From contig VGCI01000001.1 in NCBI GenBank assembly GCA_016870095.1, positions 124,001 to 188,000 on the forward strand: a stretch of DNA of 64,000 nt. The letters run 5' to 3'. Origin of the DNA: Alphaproteobacteria bacterium (lineage in GTDB: Bacteria > Pseudomonadota > Alphaproteobacteria > Paracaedibacterales > VGCI01). Below the pieces are notes generated by a model. It was given only the letters and a program-made list of their open reading frames with translations, was not told the origin of the DNA and searched no databases. Made by a program: the position numbers and the translations under genes. Numbering within the stretch: position 1 is the stretch's first letter; every line of letters starts with the position of its first letter. Positions 1-8,394 of the stretch are shown here, one piece after another.

Positions 1-108
1 TTGGATTGAGAAGATTATGAGCCGGATATGAAAGAGTTTAAAAGTGAGAAAGATTTTTTAAACGCACTTCATCTGTGGTTAGTAAATTTAATAATTGGGA
101 ACCCATTT

Positions 109-128
109 TGCGGCACCAGTGCGGCACC
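109..128. repeat. Tandem 9-bp direct repeat near tRNA-Asn
   Basis: TGCGGCACC occurs at 109-117 and again at 120-128, two bases apart, about 50 bp beyond the 3' end of the tRNA-Asn gene. No gene is visible in 1-176. Such GC-rich short repeats next to a tRNA can be remnants of an integration site, but no integrase is in view, so the role is unknown. Confidence 0.4.
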
Positions 129-176
129 GAGATTTTTTAATGTTCTTGAAGGAGGGGTAAAACCCCTTTATTTGAA

Positions 177-252
177 TGGCTCCCCGGGACGGACTCGAAC
201 CGCCGACCCAGTGGTTAACAGCCACTTGCTCTACCAACTGAGCTACCGGGGA
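177..252 (-). tRNA. tRNA-Asn (anticodon GTT)
   Basis: The reverse strand folds as a complete 76-nt cloverleaf. The acceptor stem is TCCCCGG pairing with CCGGGGA, followed by discriminator G and an encoded CCA. The D arm begins TAGCTCAG, the anticodon loop carries CTGTTAA with anticodon GTT, and the T loop is TTCGAGT. Downstream on the same strand, around 155-170, AGGGG/CCCCT can form a small hairpin without a clear T run. A TTGTCA hexamer (reverse strand, 286-291) may be its -35 box. Confidence 0.97.
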
Positions 253-400
253 ACACTCTCTTTTCGTAACATACCCTATCCAACTTGACAAAGGTTTTTT
301 TGAGGAGGGATGCTCACATACTGCCCCATATTGTGCAATTTTTTCAGGTGGTTCAAGGCCCTCACAGGAAATAAATATTTTTAGACATGTTGGAATTATT

Positions 401-429
401 TCTTGAAGCTTAAAAGGGATGCCTATACT
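401..429 (+). promoter_or_regulatory. Candidate promoter of tldD-tldE
   Basis: A good -10 hexamer, TATACT (424-429), lies about 60 bp before tldD. TCTTGA (401-406) sits 17 bases upstream as a weak -35; TTGAAG (403-408) would be an alternative at 15 bases. This is pattern matching only. Nothing else recognisable lies between the tRNA-Asn and tldD. Confidence 0.3.
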
Positions 430-488
430 TTTAAGAAAAGGAACTTGTTTGGATCTGCGAAATCTTATTAAGAAGGGCTAACGAAGAT

Positions 489-1919
489 ATGGTCGATTTG
501 AATTCGCTTCTTTCTTCTCTCAATATTAAAGCCGATTGGGTGGGCTTACGAAGCGTTAAAGAACAAGTAACAGCAAGATCTGCCCGCAATGGAATTCTTG
601 AACCCTTGGAAGTCGACAACGACTTTGGTGTTATGGTTGAAGTTCTCATCGATGGTCAATTTGCCTATGCAGGTACCTGTGATGTTTCTGGGGAAGGTGT
701 GAGAGAAGCAGCCAGAAAAGCTTGTGCGCAAGCGAAAGCTATTGGGGACTATAAACTTTTTGCTTTTAGTGAGTCTGTCCGGCCCCCATCCAAGGGCGTT
801 TACCAGAGTTTTGCCCACAAACTTATAGAGTCCTCTCAGCAGCAGAGCTTAAATGATCTTGCGATTGAATTATCTCAGCTTTTAAAAGTAAACGACCAAA
901 TTATCAACACAGAAGTCAGCTTTATTTCCATTGAACAAGAGATGGCTTTCGTCAGTTCGAACGGGGCAAATATTACTCAGAAATTCCACCAGCGAGGCAT
1001 TCAATTATTGGCCACAGCGGACGTGAAAGGATCCGTTCAAACACGTACAAATGGATTCCCCGTGGCTCAAGGGGGAGATGAGTTTTATGATGCTGACCCC
1101 TTAAGATTGCAAGCTCACCGCATTGCCCAAGAAGCCATTGAATTGGCGAAAAGCGAAGAATGCCCCACAGGCATGTTTGATTTGTTGCTGATGCCCGATC
1201 AATTGTATTTGCAAATTCATGAATCGATCGGTCATCCCTTGGAATTGGATCGCATTTTGGGCGATGAGCGCAATTATGCGGGCTGGAGTTTTATTAAACC
1301 AGAAGATTTTGGCCAGCTTCAGTATGGATCAAAACTTCTTAACGTGACTTTTGACCCGACAGTTCCGGGAGAATTGGCAAGCTATCATTATGATGATACC
1401 GGTGCGCCGGCCCTTCGACATCATTTGATCAAAGACGGTATTCTCCAAAGGGGATTGGGGGGCGTTGAAAGTCAGATGCGTTCCAAATTACCGGGTGTAT
1501 CTTCAGCGCGATCGACCTCTTGGAATCGTGCTCCCATTGATCGCATGGCTAATCTGAATCTAGAACCGGGCTCGTCGACTCTAGCAGAAATGATCTCAGC
1601 AACAGAGCGGGGAATTTTGATGAAGACGAATAAATCTTGGTCTATCGATGATTATCGTAATAAATTTCAATTTGGGTGTGAATATGGACAACTTATTGAA
1701 AAGGGTCAGTTAACACGGCTCGTCAAGAATCCTAATTATCGAGGGATAACCAGCTCCTTCTGGCATGGGCTAAAGATGGTGGGGGACACTTCCAACACCG
1801 AAGTTTGGGGCAGTTTCTATTGTGGAAAAGGAGAACCGAACCAAGCTATTCGTGTTGGGCATGCGACGCCGGCTTGTTTGTTTACAAATGTTGAGGTATT
1901 TGGGGGAGGGGCGTCATGA
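489..1919 (+). CDS. tldD: TldD family metalloprotease
   Basis: Catalytic-type subunit of the TldD/TldE (PmbA) family of cytoplasmic metalloproteases, which elsewhere process modified peptides and some antitoxins. The HExxxH zinc motif is present at residues 244-249 (HESIGH). The text after it (PLELDRILGDERN) differs from the enterobacterial TldD motif context and looks closer to the divergent TldD branch seen in other phyla, so equivalence to E. coli TldD is not certain. At 476 residues the length is normal. The stop overlaps the next start (ATGA), which couples it to the partner subunit. Family assignment is secure; the substrate is unknown. Confidence 0.9.
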   Translation: MVDLNSLLSSLNIKADWVGLRSVKEQVTARSARNGILEPLEVDNDFGVMVEVLIDGQFAYAGTCDVSGEGVREAARKACAQAKAIGDYKLFAFSESVRPPSKGVYQSFAHKLIESSQQQSLNDLAIELSQLLKVNDQIINTEVSFISIEQEMAFVSSNGANITQKFHQRGIQLLATADVKGSVQTRTNGFPVAQGGDEFYDADPLRLQAHRIAQEAIELAKSEECPTGMFDLLLMPDQLYLQIHESIGHPLELDRILGDERNYAGWSFIKPEDFGQLQYGSKLLNVTFDPTVPGELASYHYDDTGAPALRHHLIKDGILQRGLGGVESQMRSKLPGVSSARSTSWNRAPIDRMANLNLEPGSSTLAEMISATERGILMKTNKSWSIDDYRNKFQFGCEYGQLIEKGQLTRLVKNPNYRGITSSFWHGLKMVGDTSNTEVWGSFYCGKGEPNQAIRVGHATPACLFTNVEVFGGGAS

Positions 1920-3235
1920 ATCTAAAAAGTTGGGAGACAGTCGCTTCAAATCTTTTGAATGAATTAAAGGAAGGAGAGTCCTTGTCCCTTTCTTTGGGAG
2001 CTGAAGATTCCCTTTTTATGAGAATGACGCAAGCAAAAGTACGCCAAGTCACGCAAATTGAACAGGGGAAAGTGACACTTCATTTTTTTAAAAACAATAG
2101 AAATTTGAAGGTAGCTTTGCCTTTTACTTTTAATACCCAGAGAGATACGAAAGCAGCTCAAGAAGCTATCTTGTCTTGCCGAAATGCGGTTCAGATACTG
2201 CCGGAGGACCCTTTTATTCAACTTCCTGTTCAGGAGGGGCAATTTCATCAAGAGGCTTCAGTACTCATGGATCGCGATCATCTGATGAAAACATGCCTAG
2301 AACAGGCAAAAGGCGTAGATTTTGTCGGTCTTTTAACAGCCGGTGAAATTGTGCGGGCCAATCGAAATTCAGCGGGTTTAAATCAATGGTTTAAAACATC
2401 TACATTTTCAGTCGATTTTTCTTTGTATGCGCAAAACAATCAGGCAACAAAAGGCTTGTATGGAGGTCGACACTGGCATGATCATGAATTTCAAGCGATT
2501 ATGAAAAAAAAATTGGCTCAATTGGAGCAACTGAGTAAACCCATTATGACTTTAAAAAAGGCGAAGTATAGAACCTATTTTAGCCCCAGTGCCGTTGCGA
2601 CATTGATGAGCTCTCTCTGGGGATTTGCGAGTCGGGATGCTTATCAGCGGGGTCAGTGTGCGTTTAAAAAGCTTGTTGATGGAGATAAACATTTATCTCC
2701 CCATTTTTCTTTACGTGAAAATTTTACAGGGGGAGAAACACCCCCGTTTAATGAGATGGGAGAAATGCCGCCAGAGATTCTTGCTATTGTAGAAAATGGG
2801 CATTTTAAAAATCTTTTGTGTTCTACACGGTCAGCAAAGGAATACAATCTTCCCTCAAATTTTGCCTCGTCTCGGGAAGGTTTGCGGTCTCCAGAAATCT
2901 TAGCAGGTCATATTGCGGCTGAAAAAGAATTAGAAACTTTGGGGACGGGGATTTATGTTTCTGACTTGCACTATTTGAATTGGAGTGATGTCCAACAAGG
3001 AAGCATTACAGGTATGACCCGATTTGGGTGTTTTTGGGTGGAAAAAGGTCAAATTGTTGCCCCCATAAAAGACTTAAGATTTGATGAGACCCTTTATCAT
3101 TTCTGGGGAACAGGGTTGGAAGGATTCACCAATAAAATTGAGAACTTTCCCTCAACAGGAACCTACTATCACCGGAGTTTAGGAATTGTCAAAGCCCCGG
3201 GAATGTTGGTTAATGACTTCACATTTGTCCTGTAA
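1916..3235 (+). CDS. pmbA: TldE/PmbA family protein, partner of TldD
   Basis: A 439-residue member of the TldD/PmbA family lacking the HExxxH zinc motif, as expected of the TldE (PmbA) subunit that forms a heterodimer with TldD. It overlaps tldD by 4 bp, supporting translational coupling. The C-terminal part (residues about 300-439) keeps family features such as GxxYVxDLHYLNW and a glycine-rich GITGMTRFGCF segment. It converges on grxD with only 22 bp between the stop codons. The N-terminal third is divergent. Role is inferred from family and pairing. Confidence 0.85.
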   Translation: MNLKSWETVASNLLNELKEGESLSLSLGAEDSLFMRMTQAKVRQVTQIEQGKVTLHFFKNNRNLKVALPFTFNTQRDTKAAQEAILSCRNAVQILPEDPFIQLPVQEGQFHQEASVLMDRDHLMKTCLEQAKGVDFVGLLTAGEIVRANRNSAGLNQWFKTSTFSVDFSLYAQNNQATKGLYGGRHWHDHEFQAIMKKKLAQLEQLSKPIMTLKKAKYRTYFSPSAVATLMSSLWGFASRDAYQRGQCAFKKLVDGDKHLSPHFSLRENFTGGETPPFNEMGEMPPEILAIVENGHFKNLLCSTRSAKEYNLPSNFASSREGLRSPEILAGHIAAEKELETLGTGIYVSDLHYLNWSDVQQGSITGMTRFGCFWVEKGQIVAPIKDLRFDETLYHFWGTGLEGFTNKIENFPSTGTYYHRSLGIVKAPGMLVNDFTFVL

Positions 3236-3257
3236 TTCTCAAAATTAGACCTCTTTT

Positions 3258-3590
3258 TTAGGCCGCTAAGATTTCTTTGCTTTTAAGAAGAGTTTGTAAT
3301 TCTCCACTTTGATACATTTCTTTAACGATATCGCATCCCCCGACAAACTCACCCTTAATGTATAATTGCGGAATGGTTGGCCAGTTGCTAAATTTCTTAA
3401 TTCCATCACGAATGTTGGGATCGGTCAAAACATTGACAATTTTAAAGGGAACTTCCAGGTGCGTGAGTAACTGTACCACCACAGAAGAAAAACCACATTG
3501 AGGCATTTCAGCTGTACCCTTCATATAGAGAACGACGGGATGTTCAGTTATATACTCTTGGATTTGATTGAGTGTAGCTTGATCGGTCAT
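3258..3590 (-). CDS. grxD: Monothiol glutaredoxin, Grx4/GrxD family
   Basis: A 110-residue single-domain glutaredoxin. The monothiol active site CGFS is at residues 32-35, with the glutathione-contacting Lys24 before it, a WPTIPQ cis-proline segment near residue 70 and GGCD near residue 85. Proteins of this family carry or transfer [2Fe-2S] clusters in the cytoplasm and work with BolA proteins. Here bolA is immediately upstream (3 bp gap) in the same operon, which supports a Grx4-BolA iron-sulfur role. Length and motifs are normal. Confidence 0.95.
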   Translation of the reverse strand: MTDQATLNQIQEYITEHPVVLYMKGTAEMPQCGFSSVVVQLLTHLEVPFKIVNVLTDPNIRDGIKKFSNWPTIPQLYIKGEFVGGCDIVKEMYQSGELQTLLKSKEILAA

Positions 3591-3593
3591 AAT

Positions 3594-3866
3594 TTAGGAC
3601 TCACTTTCTATGATAGATAAGGGGGGTGTGGTCATATGGGGAAGGGAGGTTCGAATTGAAAGTGCATGAAGTTGACCTCCAACCCGCCCTCCTAAAGCTT
3701 CATAGACCATTTGGTGTTGTTGTACACGGCTTTTTGAGGCAAATATTGATGAGGTAACATGCACGGCATAATGATCACCATCGCCGGCCAAATCCTCAAT
3801 TTGCAAAACTGCATCGGGAATGGCTGCTTGAATTAATTGTTTAATTTCAGAGGCTGTTATGGCCAT
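3594..3866 (-). CDS. bolA: BolA/IbaG family protein
   Basis: A 90-residue BolA-fold protein. The C-terminal half has the family signature of a Val-Tyr-Glu-Ala-Leu helix followed by a HALSIRT strand (about residues 58-76). BolA-like proteins form [2Fe-2S] heterodimers with monothiol glutaredoxins, and the gene is followed by grxD after 3 bp. Its start overlaps the 3' end of purC by 20 bp. Whether it is closer to BolA or IbaG was not resolved. Confidence 0.9.
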   Translation of the reverse strand: MAITASEIKQLIQAAIPDAVLQIEDLAGDGDHYAVHVTSSIFASKSRVQQHQMVYEALGGRVGGQLHALSIRTSLPHMTTPPLSIIESES

Positions 3867-4728
3867 GGGGGTTTTTTCTTTGTTTTAAAGAGTTTTTTTT
3901 AAGGGCTCTTTGTTTTGAAAAAATATCTTGAGACGCAAAACCATTTATTCCTTCTGGGATATCAAGACCAAGAACACCAAGGCGCCGAGCAACTTCTTGG
4001 TAAATTTCATTTGTTTCTTCCGGATAATCTTTCATGCCTTGTTGGTCAAGACGTCTGCCCGTTGTTAAATCTAATAAGCTAAACGTATCCGGTGATAATT
4101 CATCTGTGATCATAATTTGTGAATCCATCAGGTCAGTAGTATAATGCCGTCCGAATTCAAGAGAAAAACTAATGAGGCGTATGTTGAGTGCTAAAAATTG
4201 ACCACTCAAAAAATCATTAACACGTTGAGAAGTCATAAGAATATCATCTATTTCTTCAAAACGGCTCCAACCGAGGGCGGTCAAATGTTCTGCGGCAACG
4301 ATTGGGTTATTAAGGTCTTTTGATCGTAAAGTGAACTCAGGTACAGGTTTTGAAAGAAGCATTCCTTCCTCAAGGCCCAGACGTTTGGCAAATGCACCTG
4401 AGGCTACATTATGAAGGGTGACAGAAAAGGGAAGCGTTTCTGTTGCTCGAACCAGTTGTTCTCGCATATTAAGTGAGCGGATAAAATGGGTATCGATACC
4501 TAAGTCGTTAAGGCGCGTCATCATAAGTTCAGAAATACGATTATTGAGAATGCCTTTTCCGCTTATGGTATCGCGTTTCCCTTGAAGAGTCACATCATCC
4601 TTAAAATACAGGACATATGTACCAGATTCTGGGCCATCATAAAGCACTTTACGCGTTCCATCAAAAAGCTGGCGACGTCTAGGTTGAGCATAATCACTCA
4701 ATAAAATTGGGCGAGAATTAAGAGTCAT
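3847..4728 (-). CDS. purC: Phosphoribosylaminoimidazole-succinocarboxamide synthase
   Basis: SAICAR synthetase of purine biosynthesis, which joins CAIR and aspartate using ATP. Visible features are the N-terminal nucleotide-binding region with KVLYDGPE and YFKDDVT, the GKGxLNNRISE segment, and SLEFGRHY with a later DELSPD segment. The frame is open to an ATG at 4812, which would add 28 residues with little family resemblance; I chose the ATG at 4728 because homologous sequence begins soon after. Neither start has a strong ribosome site. It heads the purC-bolA-grxD operon and overlaps bolA by 20 bp. Confidence 0.9.
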   Translation of the reverse strand: MTLNSRPILLSDYAQPRRRQLFDGTRKVLYDGPESGTYVLYFKDDVTLQGKRDTISGKGILNNRISELMMTRLNDLGIDTHFIRSLNMREQLVRATETLPFSVTLHNVASGAFAKRLGLEEGMLLSKPVPEFTLRSKDLNNPIVAAEHLTALGWSRFEEIDDILMTSQRVNDFLSGQFLALNIRLISFSLEFGRHYTTDLMDSQIMITDELSPDTFSLLDLTTGRRLDQQGMKDYPEETNEIYQEVARRLGVLGLDIPEGINGFASQDIFSKQRALKKNSLKQRKNPHGHNSL

Positions 4729-4978
4729 ATATAAACCTGATTCGTTAAGACTACCATACCTATAGCAAACTCTTGAAGGAAAGACAATGAATCGTTCGCT
4801 ATTTGTATACATATGGTGCGTCTAAATAAAAATTCAAGTGGGGACCTGGCAATAAAAATTATAAAGTTCTAGGCTTTCCCTTGCAGGAAAATAGGTTGCA
4901 TTAAGTTAAATTTTAGTTAAAATATATTATAATTATAAATTTTTTTGGTATAAATTTTAACTTTTTGGAGGTCACTAC

Positions 4979-6388
4979 ATGTATTTGAAGTCGATATTAT
5001 GTTCAATTCTTTTTCTGGTCCCCACCGTAGCAAAAATCGATTCCGTTGCTGATAAAGCGAGGATGGTGGGTGGAGTTGGCGCGCCTGTTGAGGCAGGGGC
5101 TCCGGTAAAGTTAGAAGATGCAGCCGCAGCTGTGGGCAGAATTCCAATTGATGAAAACATAAATAGTGCCATAAAGTCGACGCCGAAAACGAGATATAAT
5201 CGGCAACAACGTTTTAGAAGAGGCGAGCATTTAACTCGATATCGAAACGATGATCAAAGAATGCGTCGTAGCAGATTTGATGAAATGAGTGCGAGAGAAT
5301 ATGAAGCACGATATGGTCATTCTCGCGCAAGAGGTTATCGTCATGCTCACCACCACCATGACGATTATTACCATGATTCATATCACAGACATACAGTTCC
5401 TGTGAGTTATATGCCTGTTACTTACGTTCCTATGATGAATGGTGGTTGCGGTACAGCTCCATGCGGTTTTGGGGGTTGTAATGAAGCTCCCGCTTGCCCT
5501 CCAGATGTCCCTGAAGAAAGAATTCAAGTATCTAAAGATATCGACGATCGATATGAATATAATGGTGAAAAACTGACATGTACAAAGTCATGCGAAGGCA
5601 CCTGGCCCTACTTATCAGGTCAATTTGGAATCGTCACAAATTATGTCTATAGAGGGATATCGACTACAGTAAATCGTCCCGCGATACAGGGAGGTTTTAG
5701 AGCAAGCCAAGCCATAGATTCTGGATTTTATCTTGGACTATGGGGATCAAATGTAGAAAGTAATTTGGTAAGCATTGCTGGCCTTAATGGAAATGGTTTA
5801 GAATTGGCATATTTTGGAGGATATACATATAAGTATAATCCAGATTTAACTCTTAATATTGAGACAAAATATACGACTTATCCAAGATCTTACTATCCTC
5901 TTAGTCAGAATCCACGATTTAATACGTTTGCAGGCAATAATGAAAATTTCGATATGCTAGAATTTATTCCTGGATTGAATTATAAATGGCTGACATTCTA
6001 CGTTGCAATTCAACACTCAAATGTAAGAGGATTGACTCCGAATTTGACGCAACGACTCTTCACAACTCCTACGGCAAATGGGAATACAAAAGGTTCGCTA
6101 TATTTTTATGGTAAAGCAACGGTTCCCTTAACATTAGATAGTTGGAATTTCGTTACAAAAGTCTGGGTTGGATACTGGAAGATTCGTAATTATTCTCAAC
6201 TGAGTTACGCACACTATGGTGTGGGTCTCTCCTATACATTACCAAAATGTTATAAAGAACTCGTTCTTTCTTTGAATCTTGAAGGCAGTTCCGCCAAAAG
6301 ACGGTTTTATACCACTACGGATTTAACTTTAAAACAAATCAACAATGTTGGTACAAAGTTGACCTTTGGAGTTGAAAAAGCATTTTAA
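4979..6388 (+). CDS. Exported protein with C-terminal Gcw_chp-type outer-membrane domain
   Basis: A 469-residue protein with an N-terminal hydrophobic signal (about residues 1-18). Residues about 60-130 are Arg/Tyr/His rich, including a run of four His and other HHxDDYYHD-like elements. A Gly/Cys-rich stretch (about 155-180) follows. From about residue 207 it matches the conserved domain called Gcw_chp (TIGR02001-like), seen in GIVTNYVYRGIS and FYLGLWGSNV, followed by alternating strands typical of a small beta-barrel and ending in Phe. Function of the family is unknown. The preceding AGGAGG-like sequence (TTTGGAGGTC) supports this start. A strong terminator follows. Confidence 0.8.
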   Translation: MYLKSILCSILFLVPTVAKIDSVADKARMVGGVGAPVEAGAPVKLEDAAAAVGRIPIDENINSAIKSTPKTRYNRQQRFRRGEHLTRYRNDDQRMRRSRFDEMSAREYEARYGHSRARGYRHAHHHHDDYYHDSYHRHTVPVSYMPVTYVPMMNGGCGTAPCGFGGCNEAPACPPDVPEERIQVSKDIDDRYEYNGEKLTCTKSCEGTWPYLSGQFGIVTNYVYRGISTTVNRPAIQGGFRASQAIDSGFYLGLWGSNVESNLVSIAGLNGNGLELAYFGGYTYKYNPDLTLNIETKYTTYPRSYYPLSQNPRFNTFAGNNENFDMLEFIPGLNYKWLTFYVAIQHSNVRGLTPNLTQRLFTTPTANGNTKGSLYFYGKATVPLTLDSWNFVTKVWVGYWKIRNYSQLSYAHYGVGLSYTLPKCYKELVLSLNLEGSSAKRRFYTTTDLTLKQINNVGTKLTFGVEKAF

Positions 6389-6420
6389 GGAAAAGCTGGT
6401 AAGCTTTTAAGACGAAAGAG

Positions 6421-6470
6421 AAGCCGTAACGACCTCCTTCAAAAGTATGGTTTAGTTACGGCTTTTTTTT
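6421..6470 (+). terminator. Rho-independent terminator
   Basis: A 10-bp perfect stem, AAGCCGTAAC (6421-6430) with GTTACGGCTT (6455-6464), a 24-nt loop and a run of eight T (6463-6470). It follows the outer-membrane protein gene by 32 bp and ends that transcript. Confidence 0.85.
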
Positions 6471-6524
6471 GTTTTGAAATGCAGGGTAAATATAAAAAAA
6501 AGATAGTTGCTGAAGAAAGTGCGA

Positions 6525-7682
6525 TTAAGTTGTTAAATTAACATTTTCCCAGTATGACCATTCAATCCAAGGAAATAAGTCTTCAAGGTTTGCCTTTTCA
6601 ATTGTAGGGCCCGCCCAAATACGCAAAGAAGGGGGGGAGTACCGATGATTGCGGATATCAAAGGCGGCTTTCTCATTTGCCAGTTGCGCTTCTATCGCAA
6701 GAATAAGATTGCGGTGACGATCTTCCGGAAGAGGGTTGCCTGATTCGTCTAAAATTTCCAAACATACAGAAGTAGGCGAAATTGTTTCTGGGTCTTTAGC
6801 GAGATATCTAAGCCACGGGGTTTGGTTAACCCATTTGGCTATGGTTGCTGCGTTAACCCTACAGCGATCAAGGAGCGTAGGTAGCCCCCCAATATTTTTG
6901 GCCCAGTGGAGAGCACTCAAGCAATCTTCGGCGCTTAACAGAGAAGGTGTATTTATCACAGCACCTTGAAAAATTTCCTCAATGAGCACTTGATTATTTG
7001 TCAGACGAAAAAGGCGAGGCAGTGGCCAAGGTGGCGTGTAGTTGATTAAACGTTCCACCGCACGTGGTGCTAAAATGAGCATGCCATGTGCGCCTTCACT
7101 TCCAAGCCCCTTTTGCCACGAGAAGGCGGTGACATCTAATTTTGACCAATCTAGGGGTACACAGAATGCAGCGGATGTCGCGTCGCATAGGGTTAACCCT
7201 TCGCGGTCCTCAGATATCCAATCCAAGTGCGGAACACATACACCCGCCGTTGTACCATTCCAGGTAAAGACAACGTCTCTATCAGGCGTGTGAGCGGATA
7301 GGTTTGGTATTTGGCCAAAAGGTACAGAGTAGGTTCGTGTATCCGATATTTTAAGTTGATTTACAATATCTGTGACCCAGAGATTACCGAACAAATCCCA
7401 GCTAAAAACGTCGACTCCCCGTGTACCCAGAAAATTCCATAAAGCACATTCAACAGCTCCCGTTGCAGAGCCAGGCATGATAGCAATGCGATAATCTTCA
7501 GGAACTTCAAGAATTTCCCTGGTAAGGTCAATAATCTCTTTAAGTTTGGTTTGGCCGGCAGGTGTGCGGTGTCCGCGCCCTAATAGGGCATCATTCAACT
7601 TAGCTAAATTCCAACCTGGATGTTTGCACGTAGGCCCCGAACAGAAATAGGGAGAATTAGGACGCTTTTCTGGCTTTTTCAT
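6525..7682 (-). CDS. serC: Phosphoserine aminotransferase
   Basis: PLP-dependent transaminase of serine biosynthesis, converting 3-phosphohydroxypyruvate to phosphoserine. It is the shorter alphaproteobacterial/archaeal type. Visible features are the N-terminal PNSPYFCSGPT, HRTPAG, the PLP-contacting Asp167 (CDATS) and Lys191 in FSWQKGLG. The 385-residue length is normal. It is last in the ftsH-glmM-ogt-serC run and its start overlaps ogt by 26 bp. The usual neighbour serA is not here; a serA-like dehydrogenase exists in the polysaccharide cluster (31896-32855) but probably has another role. Confidence 0.93.
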   Translation of the reverse strand: MKKPEKRPNSPYFCSGPTCKHPGWNLAKLNDALLGRGHRTPAGQTKLKEIIDLTREILEVPEDYRIAIMPGSATGAVECALWNFLGTRGVDVFSWDLFGNLWVTDIVNQLKISDTRTYSVPFGQIPNLSAHTPDRDVVFTWNGTTAGVCVPHLDWISEDREGLTLCDATSAAFCVPLDWSKLDVTAFSWQKGLGSEGAHGMLILAPRAVERLINYTPPWPLPRLFRLTNNQVLIEEIFQGAVINTPSLLSAEDCLSALHWAKNIGGLPTLLDRCRVNAATIAKWVNQTPWLRYLAKDPETISPTSVCLEILDESGNPLPEDRHRNLILAIEAQLANEKAAFDIRNHRYSPPSLRIWAGPTIEKANLEDLFPWIEWSYWENVNLTT

Positions 7683-8376
7683 AGGCTAAAAGCTTTTCTT
7701 TGATATCTGCGCCCCAATGGTATTCACCAATACTGCCATTTTTTAATATGATACGGTGACAGGGTATCGCAATTGAAAGTGGGTTTTCTCCGACAGCTGA
7801 AGCGACGGCCCGCACAGCTTTTGGATTGCCTATTCGAAGGGCAAGTTCTTCATAAGAGATTGTTTCTCCATAAGGTATTTTTGTCAGTTCTTGCCATACC
7901 GCACGTTGCAAATCTGTGGATTCCATGGCTTCAAATACATCATCAATGACTTCATAACTGCCGTCGAGAGCACTATTAATCATGGCCCCAATCGTTGCAT
8001 CATCTCTTACGGTTTTGGCCGAAGTGATGTTTTCTTCAAAATCATCCATAATGGTTTCCAAAACAGTTTCAGCGTCCCCTAATTCTTCGATGTCTTCATC
8101 GCTTATAAAGCCGGTCAACATTAATTGGCCAAGGCCGCCAATACCATAAACAAGCCCAACAGGGGTTTGGCATAAACCAAAAAGAACATCAGATGTCATT
8201 AAGCGCATAGGAAAGGGAACGGGTTCTCCTTCCTCTTCCATCGCTTCAATAATGTTTTGGAACATTATTCTTGCTTCATCAGGCTCCATGTTCTCAACAG
8301 CCTTCATGAAAGCTTCAAAATCTTCATCATTGGAGAGAGCATCTTTAGCTTGGGATTTCAATTTATCTTCTTTCAT
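7657..8376 (-). CDS. ogt: O6-methylguanine-DNA methyltransferase with acidic N-terminal extension
   Basis: The C-terminal 85 residues are a complete methyltransferase domain: VWQELTKIPYG, then the active-site PCHR with acceptor Cys206, then NGSIGEYHWG. It repairs alkylated guanine by transferring the methyl to Cys206. Residues 1-60 form a strongly acidic segment (many Asp and Glu) not seen in Ogt or the Ada C-terminal half, and 61-155 resembles a degenerate Ogt N-terminal domain. Proteins of this family are usually about 160-180 residues; this one has 239. It lies between glmM (18 bp gap) and serC (26 bp overlap). Confidence 0.85.
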   Translation of the reverse strand: MKEDKLKSQAKDALSNDEDFEAFMKAVENMEPDEARIMFQNIIEAMEEEGEPVPFPMRLMTSDVLFGLCQTPVGLVYGIGGLGQLMLTGFISDEDIEELGDAETVLETIMDDFEENITSAKTVRDDATIGAMINSALDGSYEVIDDVFEAMESTDLQRAVWQELTKIPYGETISYEELALRIGNPKAVRAVASAVGENPLSIAIPCHRIILKNGSIGEYHWGADIKEKLLAYEKARKAS

Positions 8377-8394
8377 CTTCCTGTCCTTATTATA

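Noticed and set aside
88-291. Open frames on both strands over the tRNA-Asn
   Set aside because: They run through the tRNA gene and give the typical translated-tRNA pattern, not a protein.
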